DNA of 13,530 bases from JAHRAH01 sp051009015 (GCA_051009015.1 JBPCWZ010000196.1:1-13530); one strand, 5' to 3'; shown: positions 7,670 through 13,130, counted from the stretch's first letter. The notes: a model not told the origin generated them from the sequence alone. Made by a program: numbers and translations.

Positions 7670-7990
7670 ATGCCAAAGCCGTATATCAGCGTTGTGTCGG
7701 TGAAGCCGTTGCCGGACTATCGGCTACAGGTTGCGCTGTCCGATGGGCGGCGGGGCATCTATGATGTGTCGTCGTTTTTGGACAAGGGCGTCTTCAAGGA
7801 ATTGAAAGACCCGGCTTATTTTGCCCGTGTCAAATTATTCGGCAGCACCGTTGGCTGGCCCAACGAGCAAGATATCTGCCCCTGCTGCATCGCCGCTGGT
7901 CTGCAATCCATTCCGCGCCGCAAAGCCGCCGCCCGCCGCCCCGCCATCCGCAAACCGCAACAACGCGCCCGCAAGGTGGCGAATCGTTAA
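7670..7990 (+). CDS. DUF2442 family protein, copy 1
   Basis: This 106-aa protein matches the small DUF2442 fold: KPYISVVSVKPLPDYRLQVALSDGRRGIYDV (3-33), then SSFLDKGVFKELKDPAYFARVK (34-55) and VGWPNEQDI (61-69). It carries an extra basic C-terminal tail (RRKAAARRPAIRKPQQRARK, 83-102) not usual for the domain, which might contact nucleic acid. DUF2442 genes are often found beside DUF4160 genes and are sometimes suggested to form toxin-antitoxin-like pairs, but no function is established. Compared with copy 2, the segment after WPN (CPCCIAAGLQS) has diverged while both flanks are conserved. It starts 24 bp after sdhA and ends 6 bp before DUF4160. Confidence 0.85.
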   Translation: MPKPYISVVSVKPLPDYRLQVALSDGRRGIYDVSSFLDKGVFKELKDPAYFARVKLFGSTVGWPNEQDICPCCIAAGLQSIPRRKAAARRPAIRKPQQRARKVANR

Positions 7991-7996
7991 TCGGGC

Positions 7997-8266
7997 ATGC
8001 CGAGTATAAGCAGGTTTTACGGCATAATCATCTGGATGCATTTTTTTGACGATGGCAAGCGGCATCTGCCGCATTTTCACGCCCAATATAACGAGCGGGG
8101 GGCGGTTATCTCCATCAAGGACGGGGCGGTTTTGTCCGGTTCGCTACCGCCGCCGCAGATGAAGATGGTGCAAGAATGGACGAAAGTTCGCCGCGCGGAA
8201 TTGGCGCAAGTTTGGGACGACTTGACAAAAGGCAAAGAATCGGGTAGAATACCGCCACTGAAATGA
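7997..8266 (+). CDS. DUF4160 family protein
   Basis: This 89-aa protein has the DUF4160 pattern: MPSISRFYGIIIWMHFFDDG (1-20), then the histidine cluster HLPHFHAQY (23-31), and AVISIKDGAVLSGSLPPPQM (36-55), ending with an EWTKVRRAELAQVWDDL helix (60-76). The H..HFH cluster could bind metal or act in catalysis, but no biochemical role is established. The gene is sandwiched between two DUF2442 copies: 6 bp after copy 1, and overlapping copy 2 by 4 nt (ATGA), so translation with copy 2 is coupled. It lacks a good Shine-Dalgarno. A promoter for copy 2 lies in its last 45 bp. Confidence 0.88.
   Translation: MPSISRFYGIIIWMHFFDDGKRHLPHFHAQYNERGAVISIKDGAVLSGSLPPPQMKMVQEWTKVRRAELAQVWDDLTKGKESGRIPPLK
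8222..8250 (+). promoter_or_regulatory. Near-consensus sigma70 promoter inside DUF4160, driving DUF2442 copy 2
   Basis: A perfect -35 TTGACA (8222-8227), a 17-bp spacer and TAGAAT (8245-8250, 5/6) form the best -35/-10 pair I found in the window. Expected initiation at about 8257 gives a leader of roughly 6 nt before the copy 2 ATG at 8263. The sequence is also protein-coding (DLTKGKESGRI of DUF4160), so chance cannot be excluded. If active, copy 2 would be made independently of DUF4160. Confidence 0.6.
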
Positions 8267-8580
8267 CCAAACCTTACCTCAGAGTTTTGTCCGTGACGGC
8301 GATGGAAAACCATCGTCTGCGGGTTGCGCTGTCCGATGGGCGGCGGGGTGTCTTTGATGTCTCGCCGTATTTGGATATCGGCGTTTTCAGGGAGTTGAAA
8401 ACCCCCGCCTACTTTGCGCGGGTGAAAACCCTGTTTGCCGGTGTCGGCTGGCCCAACGGGCAGGACCTCAGCCCGCTAAAAATCGCCGACGAAATGCGCC
8501 CCCTCCCGCGCCGCAATGTCGCCGCCGCCCTCCGCCCCGCCATCCGCAAACCCCAACAACGCGCCCGCAAGGCGGCGTAG
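8263..8580 (+). CDS. DUF2442 family protein, copy 2
   Basis: This 105-aa protein is a close paralogue of copy 1, sharing VALSDGRRG (21-29), VFRELK-PAYFARVK (41-55), VGWPN-QD (61-68) and the basic tail RPAIRKPQQRARK (91-103). Its middle (LSPLKIADEMRPLPRRN) looks closer to the ordinary DUF2442 consensus than that of copy 1. It begins in an ATGA overlap with DUF4160, so it can be made by coupled translation or from the promoter at 8222-8250. As in other DUF4160/DUF2442 pairs, this copy is the likelier functional partner of DUF4160. Its cellular role is unknown. Confidence 0.87.
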   Translation: MTKPYLRVLSVTAMENHRLRVALSDGRRGVFDVSPYLDIGVFRELKTPAYFARVKTLFAGVGWPNGQDLSPLKIADEMRPLPRRNVAAALRPAIRKPQQRARKAA

Positions 8581-8604
8581 CATTGTTGCGAAGAGGAAAG
8601 AACG

Positions 8605-9006
8605 ATGATAAGGATGAAACGCTTGTTTTTGCCGCTTTTGTTTTTGATGTTGGCACCGGCAATGGCGCACGCACAAGGGGGTGTGGTTGATTCCAAAGCC
8701 GAAGTGAACAAAGCCGCCGATGAATATGTGAAACAATGCGCCGATAATGTCAGGGCATCGCGGGATGCGCTACGAGACCGTCATCGCAATGAGCGGCAGG
8801 AACTTGGCAAACCGGTTAACTTGCCGGAATACCGCGCCTTGCAAGAACAACAAAAAGAACAGCGCGACGAAGCCGAAACCGCCTACCGCGAATACAAAAA
8901 ACGCGCCCGCAAAGATGCGCGACAGGCAAAGCAGGAAAACAGGATTATCCGTGCGCCTTTGGGGTTTTGCTATTTCGGCGACAACATTGGCAAGCCCGGA
9001 TATTAA
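8605..9006 (+). CDS. Small exported protein of unknown family
   Basis: I do not recognise this 133-aa protein. It has a clear Sec signal peptide: basic MIRMKR, a hydrophobic core LFLPLLFLMLAPAM, and a predicted cleavage after AHA (residue 23). The mature chain of about 110 aa is highly charged and probably helical from about 30 to 112 (ERQELGK, EQQKEQRDEAETAYREYKKR). It ends in a conserved-looking APLGFCYFGDNIGKPGY tail. Two cysteines (45 and 122) could form a periplasmic disulphide. GAAGAGGAAAG upstream of ATG 8605 supplies a good ribosome binding site. It lies 24 bp after DUF2442 copy 2 and 60 bp before sdhB. Context gives no link to succinate oxidation, and a surface or periplasmic helical protein is the most that can be said. 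Confidence 0.8.
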   Translation: MIRMKRLFLPLLFLMLAPAMAHAQGGVVDSKAEVNKAADEYVKQCADNVRASRDALRDRHRNERQELGKPVNLPEYRALQEQQKEQRDEAETAYREYKKRARKDARQAKQENRIIRAPLGFCYFGDNIGKPGY

Positions 9007-9038
9007 TTATAAATGTGATAACACTTGCGGCGAAAAAA

Positions 9039-9047
9039 TGCGATAAT
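9039..9047 (+). promoter_or_regulatory. Extended -10 upstream of sdhB
   Basis: TGCGATAAT (9039-9047) fits an extended -10 (TGn followed by GATAAT). It lies in the AT-rich 60-bp gap between the exported protein gene and sdhB. No convincing -35 is present. GGGAGAT (9054-9060) supplies the sdhB ribosome binding site. If active, it would allow sdhB-sdhE to be transcribed despite the insertion after sdhA. Confidence 0.35.
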
Positions 9048-9066
9048 AGCGGCGGGAGATAAGCCA

Positions 9067-9765
9067 ATGAAGTTGTCCATTTACCGATACCACCCCGAAA
9101 CCGATGCCGCGCCGCGCATGCAGGATTTTGATATCCGCCTGCCGTCCGGGGCGACGATGCTTTTGGATGCGCTGGAACACATTCGCACAAAGGTTGACGA
9201 CTCGCTCGCCCTGCGCCGTTCGTGCCGCGAGGGCGTTTGCGGCTCGGATGGCGTCAATATCAACGGCAAAAACGGGCTTGCCTGCATTACCAAACTTGAC
9301 GCCCTGAGCCAGCCGATTGTCGTCCGCCCTTTGCCGGGGCTGCCGGTCATCCGCGATTTGGTTGTGGACATGTCGCAGTTTTACAAACAATACCGCTCGG
9401 TCAAACCATGGCTGATAAACGATTCGCCGCCGCCGGAAGTGGAGCGCAAACAATCGCCGCAGGAACGCGCCGAGTTGGACGGGCTTTATGAATGCATTTT
9501 GTGCGCTTGCTGCTCTACCGCCTGCCCGTCTTTTTGGTGGAATCCGGATAAGTTTGTCGGACCCGCCGGGCTTTTGCAAGCATATCGCTTCATCGCCGAC
9601 TCGCGCGATACGGCGACAAACGAACGGCTGGATGATTTGGAAGATCCCTATCGCCTGTTTCGCTGCCATACGATAATGAATTGTGTGGATGTCTGCCCCA
9701 AAGGTTTGAACCCGACCGCCGCCATTGGCAAGATAAAGGAAATGATGGTGCGCCGCGCCGTCTGA
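9067..9765 (+). CDS. sdhB: Succinate dehydrogenase iron-sulfur subunit
   Basis: SdhB passes electrons from the SdhA flavin to quinone through three clusters. The 232-aa product closely follows E. coli SdhB (238). The [2Fe-2S] motif is SCREGVCGSDGVN with Cys53, Cys58 and Cys73; Asp61 replaces the fourth cysteine exactly as in E. coli. The [4Fe-4S]/[3Fe-4S] region is CILCACCSTACPSFWW (143-158: Cys143, 146, 149, 153) plus CHTIMNCVDVCPKGLNP (200-216: Cys200, 206, 210). All cluster ligands are present. ATG 9067 is chosen because GGGAGAT precedes it and residues MKLSIYRYHPE match the family start. The gene is separated from sdhA by 1.42 kb and followed 3 bp later by sdhE. Confidence 0.97.
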   Translation: MKLSIYRYHPETDAAPRMQDFDIRLPSGATMLLDALEHIRTKVDDSLALRRSCREGVCGSDGVNINGKNGLACITKLDALSQPIVVRPLPGLPVIRDLVVDMSQFYKQYRSVKPWLINDSPPPEVERKQSPQERAELDGLYECILCACCSTACPSFWWNPDKFVGPAGLLQAYRFIADSRDTATNERLDDLEDPYRLFRCHTIMNCVDVCPKGLNPTAAIGKIKEMMVRRAV

Positions 9766-9768
9766 ACA

Positions 9769-10017
9769 ATGCCGATGACGGCGCAAAATACGGAAAGCAA
9801 ATTGCGCTGGCAAAGCCGCCGCGGGACTTTGGAGTTGGATTTGCTATTACACCGCTATTGGCAAAAAACACCGCCGTCATCATCCGCCGAAAAAAACGCC
9901 CTTGCCGAATTGCTGGCATTGGACGATGAAGATTTGATGCGCGCCGTCGGCGGCGGGGCGGATTCTTTGCATCTTTCGCAACCTGCCCGGCAACTTGCCG
10001 CAATGCTCGCCGGTTGA
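9769..10017 (+). CDS. sdhE: FAD assembly factor SdhE
   Basis: SdhE (YgfY/CptB family) promotes covalent attachment of FAD to SdhA. The 82-aa product has the family hallmark RRGTLELDLLL (17-27), containing the RGxxE motif (Arg18, Gly19, Glu22) that contacts the flavoprotein. LAELLALDDEDLMRAV (46-60) corresponds to the conserved helical LLxxxDxDLxxW region. E. coli SdhE is 88 aa. The start could be ATG 9769 or ATG 9775, only 3-9 bp after the sdhB stop, so translation is probably coupled. Its position right after sdhB makes direct functional sense. Confidence 0.92.
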   Translation: MPMTAQNTESKLRWQSRRGTLELDLLLHRYWQKTPPSSSAEKNALAELLALDDEDLMRAVGGGADSLHLSQPARQLAAMLAG

Positions 10018-10033
10018 TGACCGGATAAGGATT

Positions 10034-10906
10034 ATGACGGGCAACAAGCGGACAATCGGCATTGTTATGATTGTCGCATCCGCTGTCGGCTACGGGCTGC
10101 AGCCGATATTCGGCAAACTCGCCTATGCCGAGGGCATATCGCCGTCAACCGTAACATTCGGCAGGTTTTTGCTGACGGCGGCGCTGTTTGAATTGCATTA
10201 TTTGTTTTTGCCGTGCGGCGCGCGCGCTAGCGCGAAGGAATTGCTGACGACCATCGGCATAGGCATAGTTTTTGCCGCGGCGGCGTTTTGTTATTTTATT
10301 TCGCTGCAGTATTTGTCGCCGGTGGTTTTTTCGTTTGTTTATTACACTTATCCGGCGATGACGCTGGTTGTCGGCGCGCTTTTTTTCGGCGAGAAGATAA
10401 CCGCCCGCCATGCGATTGGCGCGGTTATGACAATAGCGGGAATGCCGCTTTTGCTCGGCGGCGGCGAAGTTGCGGCAAGCACCGCGGGCGTGCTTTGGAT
10501 TTTGGGTTGCTCGGTGTGCATGGCGTTTTTCTTTCGCTTGCAGGCGTTTTTGCCGGGCAAAAGGTGCGAGTTGTATCACGCCAAGATTATGGCGCGGACG
10601 ATGGCGCTGGTTTTCCTGTTGTGGTGGCTGGCGGATGGAATGCCGGACGCTCGGGCGGGCGGCGCGCTTTGGTGGGTTTTTTGGATAGGGCTGATATCCA
10701 CATACATGGCATTTACCGCAAGCATTATCGGCATTTCAATGCTGGGCGCGAATCATGCGGCTTTATTGTCGGGGCAGGAGCCGCTTTGGACGGCGCTGTT
10801 TGCGCTTGCGGTGCTGGGGGTTTTGCCGTCTTCTTTGCAGATGATTGGCGCGGCGATGGTGCTGGCGGCGGTTTTTTATATCAATCGCCACTGCGTCGGG
10901 CGGTAA
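10034..10906 (+). CDS. EamA/DMT-superfamily permease
   Basis: This is an inner-membrane transporter of the drug/metabolite family with unknown substrate. The 290-aa chain has about ten hydrophobic helices in two EamA repeats (about 8-142 and 150-285). Features include YGLQPIFGKLAYAEGISPSTVTFGRF in the first repeat, SPVVFSFVYYTYPAMTLVVGALFFGEKIT ending the first half (95-123), and the corresponding LLSGQEPLWTALFALAVLGVLPSSLQMIGAAMVLAAV in the second (244-280). ATG 10034 is chosen because AAGGA (10026-10030) precedes it closely; a longer reading frame from 9995 would overlap sdhE. It follows sdhE by 16 bp, in a spot where sdhE-gltA adjacency is common in related clusters. Export of an organic acid or amino acid is possible but unsupported. 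Confidence 0.88.
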   Translation: MTGNKRTIGIVMIVASAVGYGLQPIFGKLAYAEGISPSTVTFGRFLLTAALFELHYLFLPCGARASAKELLTTIGIGIVFAAAAFCYFISLQYLSPVVFSFVYYTYPAMTLVVGALFFGEKITARHAIGAVMTIAGMPLLLGGGEVAASTAGVLWILGCSVCMAFFFRLQAFLPGKRCELYHAKIMARTMALVFLLWWLADGMPDARAGGALWWVFWIGLISTYMAFTASIIGISMLGANHAALLSGQEPLWTALFALAVLGVLPSSLQMIGAAMVLAAVFYINRHCVGR

Positions 10907-10933
10907 TGTTATAATGACGGGACATAAAAGGAG
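10907..10933 (+). promoter_or_regulatory. gltA promoter -10 and ribosome binding site
   Basis: TGTTATAAT (10907-10915) is a consensus extended -10. A 24-nt leader follows, with AAAAGGAG (10926-10933) placed 6 nt ahead of the ATG. No clear -35 is seen, as expected for an extended -10 promoter. The leader resembles that of mdh (AAGGAGCGA then AAATG in both). Confidence 0.6.
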
Positions 10934-10939
10934 CGACAA

Positions 10940-12235
10940 ATGAAAAAAACCGAAGCAAAACAAAAAGGCGCGGCGACTTTGACAATGCCGGGCGGGGCGA
11001 AGTTGCAGTTGCCGGTTTATGGCGGCAGCATCGGGCCCGATGTTGTGGATATCCGCCCGCTGAAAACGCTGGATATCTTCACGCTGGATCCGGGCTTTGT
11101 CGCTACGGCGTCTTGCGCCTCGCGCATTACCTACATTGACGGCGAAAAAGGGCAGTTGCTTTATCGCGGCTATCCGATAGAAGAGTTGGCGGCGAAGGCG
11201 ACTTTTTTGCAAACCTGCTACCTGCTCTACAACGGCGAGATGCCCACGCCCGCGCAGTTTCGCGCCTACAAGCGCGAAGTAACCCGCCACACGATGATAA
11301 CCGAGCGGGTGGTGGATTTCATCAAGGGTTTTGATTCCGATGCCCATCCGATGGCGGTGATGATAGCGGTGACCGGTGCTTTGGCGGCGTTTTATCACGA
11401 TTGGATTGATGTCAAAAACCCCGAAAGCCGCCGCAAAACTTCGCTACGCCTGATAGCCAAAGTGCCGACCATTGCCGCGATGTCATACAAATACAGCGTC
11501 GGGCAACCTTTTATGTACCCGCAAAACGGCTTCGGCTTTGCCGAGAACTTTTTGTATATGATGTTTGCGACTCCGTGCGAATCTTACCGCCCGGATCCTT
11601 TGCTGGTGCGCGCGCTTAACCGGATTTTTATTCTGCATGCCGACCACGAGCAAAACGCATCAACTTCCACCGTGCGCCTTGCCGGATCCACAAACGCAAA
11701 CCCGTTTGCCTGTGTGTCCGCCGGCATTGCCGCCCTTTGGGGTCCGGCACATGGCGGTGCCAACGAAGCGGTGCTGAAAATGCTCGGCGAGATTGGCGAT
11801 GCCGAAAACATTCCGGCATATATTGAAAGCGTCAAAGCGGGCAAGGGGCGGCTGATGGGCTTTGGTCACAGGGTGTATAAGAACTTTGACCCGCGCTCGG
11901 GCGTGATGCGCAAAACCTGCCACGAAGTGTTGAAGCATCTTAAGTTGCAAAACGACAAAACCTTTAAGATTGCGCTGCAACTGGAAAAGATTGCGCTGGA
12001 AGACGAATATTTCGTCAAGCGCAAGTTATACCCGAATGTGGATTTTTATTCCGGCATTGTTTTGCGCGCGCTGGGCATTCCGACTTCCATGTTCACGGCG
12101 ATATTTGCCATCGCCCGCACGATAGGATGGGTTTCGCACTGGAATGAATTGCACGAAGACCCCGAGTTTCGCATCGGTCGCCCGCGGCAGTTGTATCTGG
12201 GCGCGGCAAAGCGCAAACTGAAAGCGGCGAAGTAA
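10940..12235 (+). CDS. gltA: Citrate synthase (hexameric, type II)
   Basis: GltA condenses oxaloacetate and acetyl-CoA to citrate, the entry step of the TCA cycle. The 431-aa length matches E. coli GltA (427). The N-terminal beta domain (GGAKLQLPVYGGSIGPDVVDIR, 18-39) marks the NADH-sensitive hexameric type found in Gram-negatives. The catalytic triad is visible: His271 in GPAHGGANEA (268-277), His310 in GFGHRVYKNFDPR (307-319) and Asp368 in NVDFYSG (366-372). LHADHEQNASTSTVRLAGS (232-250) and the C-terminal GWVSHWNELHEDPEFRIGRPRQLY (396-419) are also conserved. The start is fixed by AAAAGGAG. Its own promoter lets it be expressed apart from sdhB-sdhE, and its leader resembles that of mdh. 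Confidence 0.97.
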   Translation: MKKTEAKQKGAATLTMPGGAKLQLPVYGGSIGPDVVDIRPLKTLDIFTLDPGFVATASCASRITYIDGEKGQLLYRGYPIEELAAKATFLQTCYLLYNGEMPTPAQFRAYKREVTRHTMITERVVDFIKGFDSDAHPMAVMIAVTGALAAFYHDWIDVKNPESRRKTSLRLIAKVPTIAAMSYKYSVGQPFMYPQNGFGFAENFLYMMFATPCESYRPDPLLVRALNRIFILHADHEQNASTSTVRLAGSTNANPFACVSAGIAALWGPAHGGANEAVLKMLGEIGDAENIPAYIESVKAGKGRLMGFGHRVYKNFDPRSGVMRKTCHEVLKHLKLQNDKTFKIALQLEKIALEDEYFVKRKLYPNVDFYSGIVLRALGIPTSMFTAIFAIARTIGWVSHWNELHEDPEFRIGRPRQLYLGAAKRKLKAAK

Positions 12236-12266
12236 CACCGACAACCGCCACTTCCGGCATTAAGCA

Positions 12267-12440
12267 ATGAACCCCGGCGATATGATTCTGGAATCGTTTC
12301 TGCCCGCTTTCCTTTCGGGCTTGGCTTCGCATTGGTGGCTGTTGCTGATTTTCTTGGCGGTGGTTTTGCTTGCCATTGTTTTTCAACTGCCTTTGGGCGG
12401 GAAAAGCAAAGGCAGGAGGAAGCGATGGCGGTGGTTTTGA
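12267..12440 (+). CDS. Small single-pass membrane peptide, unrecognised
   Basis: This 57-codon frame starts 31 bp after gltA. The peptide reads MNPGDMILESFLPAFLSGLA, then SHWWLLLIFLAVVLLAIVFQ (a strong membrane helix, about 22-40), then LPLGGKSKGRRKRWRWF. The cluster of basic residues right after the helix predicts a cytoplasmic C-terminus. There is no good Shine-Dalgarno. The sharp hydrophobic-then-basic layout argues for a real gene rather than a chance frame, but I know no family for it. It could be the remnant of a longer membrane-anchored protein, because a repeat hairpin follows soon after its stop. Confidence 0.5.
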   Translation: MNPGDMILESFLPAFLSGLASHWWLLLIFLAVVLLAIVFQLPLGGKSKGRRKRWRWF

Positions 12441-12452
12441 TTGTCGGCGGCG

Positions 12453-12509
12453 GCGGGAATGACGCCCGCATTTGTCGCCCCCTTTCGTCATTCCCGCAAA
12501 AGCGGGAAT
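12453..12509. repeat. Short intergenic repeat with hairpin (ATTCCCGC-N4-GCGGGAAT type)
   Basis: ATTCCCGC (12490-12497), AAAA and GCGGGAAT (12502-12509) form a perfect 8-bp stem. A further arm GCGGGAATGACG (12453-12464) is the exact inverse of CGTCATTCCCGC (12486-12497), so two alternative hairpins compete for the central arm. The core resembles the GTCATTCCCGC-GCGGGAATCC-like dispersed repeats common in many proteobacteria. It lies between convergent genes and its right end abuts the DUF805 stop codon. Neither strand has a T-run after the stem, so it is not a classical terminator, though it may stabilise mRNA ends. Confidence 0.6.
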
Positions 12510-13064
12510 CTATTTGCCGTCCTGCTTTTCCATTGTTTCTCGCGGGATGCGCTTATCATCACCCTCTCCCTCCTGCTCTGTCGGGACGTCGTATTTGTTT
12601 TTGCCTGTGTCGCTTTCCGGTAAACCGACAACAATCGGAGCAATGAAACCCGACAAAATAAGCAAAATATTGGCGGGAATACTGTCCGTATCGCCCATCG
12701 CAGCAAAAGCCACTTTGTCCAACAAATTGCTGGCAAAGCCAACCACCAGAACCCACCATCCGCTCCATCCGTAGTCATGGAGACGGCGAACAGTAACCGC
12801 CAATATTGGCAGAAGAAAAGGCAGAAAGACAAGAATGCTGAGTGCTTGCCCCAATCTTTCCAGATGGTGGATGTGCATATTGAACTCATCATCCGTCATC
12901 CCTTGCACCTCTTCCTCTATCCCCATGTACAAGAAAGTGCCAATTCCGTAACCAACCACAATGGCAAGCAAGAGAATCGGAATGATGAAATAGAAATACT
13001 CCGCCCGGCTCGCCCTGCCGCTGAAAGTGGCGTATTTTTTCAACGCCGCCCAAAAATGTTTCAT
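12510..13064 (-). CDS. DUF805 family inner-membrane protein
   Basis: DUF805 proteins (E. coli YhaH and YhaI are examples) are small multi-pass membrane proteins of unknown function. This 184-aa member has the family opening FSGRASRAEYFYF (14-26) and the hallmark RRLHDYGWSGWW (93-104). GKNKYDVP (154-161) corresponds to the usual G-NKYGP ending. Hydrophobic helices lie at about 24-47, 72-91, 101-121 and 130-148. A hydrophilic loop (48-70: IEEEVQGMTDDEFNMHIHHLERL) separates the first two, and the C-terminal tail is charged. GGAGA sits 8 nt ahead of the ATG at 13064. A hairpin lies near the predicted mRNA 5' end. The gene converges on gltA and the 57-aa peptide, and its TAG stop touches the repeat hairpin. 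Confidence 0.9.
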   Translation of the reverse strand: MKHFWAALKKYATFSGRASRAEYFYFIIPILLLAIVVGYGIGTFLYMGIEEEVQGMTDDEFNMHIHHLERLGQALSILVFLPFLLPILAVTVRRLHDYGWSGWWVLVVGFASNLLDKVAFAAMGDTDSIPANILLILSGFIAPIVVGLPESDTGKNKYDVPTEQEGEGDDKRIPRETMEKQDGK

Positions 13065-13101
13065 TGTTGTTTCTCCGTGTTTGTTGTGGAAAGTGAAAAG
13101 C

Positions 13102-13130
13102 CGGGCGGCGAGCCGCCCGATGGCATTATA
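13102..13130 (-). promoter_or_regulatory. DUF805 promoter -10 with stem-loop at the mRNA 5' end
   Basis: On the minus strand TATAAT (13130-13125) would start transcription near 13118. The perfect stem CGGGCGGC-tc-GCCGCCCG spans 13119-13102, so the hairpin would form the very 5' end of the transcript. GGCTTTTCAC follows it, and the gene's GGAGA lies further down. It could be a stabilising 5' hairpin or, with the short T-run, an early attenuator. No clear -35 is visible. Confidence 0.4.

Larger units (their letters stand above)
7729..8577 (+). repeat. DNA-level direct repeats within the two DUF2442 genes
   Basis: Two blocks are conserved between the copies. Positions 7729-7755 and 8322-8348 are identical over 27 bp. 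Positions 7939-7981 and 8535-8577 are identical at 41 of 43 bp. The DNA between these blocks is clearly more diverged. The copies are about 0.6 kb apart in direct orientation with DUF4160 between them, so recombination could delete DUF4160. The pattern fits duplication followed by patchy gene conversion or uneven selection. Confidence 0.8.

Noticed and set aside
9238..9252. Missing cysteine in the SdhB [2Fe-2S] motif (CGSD instead of CGSC)
   Set aside because: The same Asp is found in E. coli SdhB and still serves the cluster, so it is not a defect.
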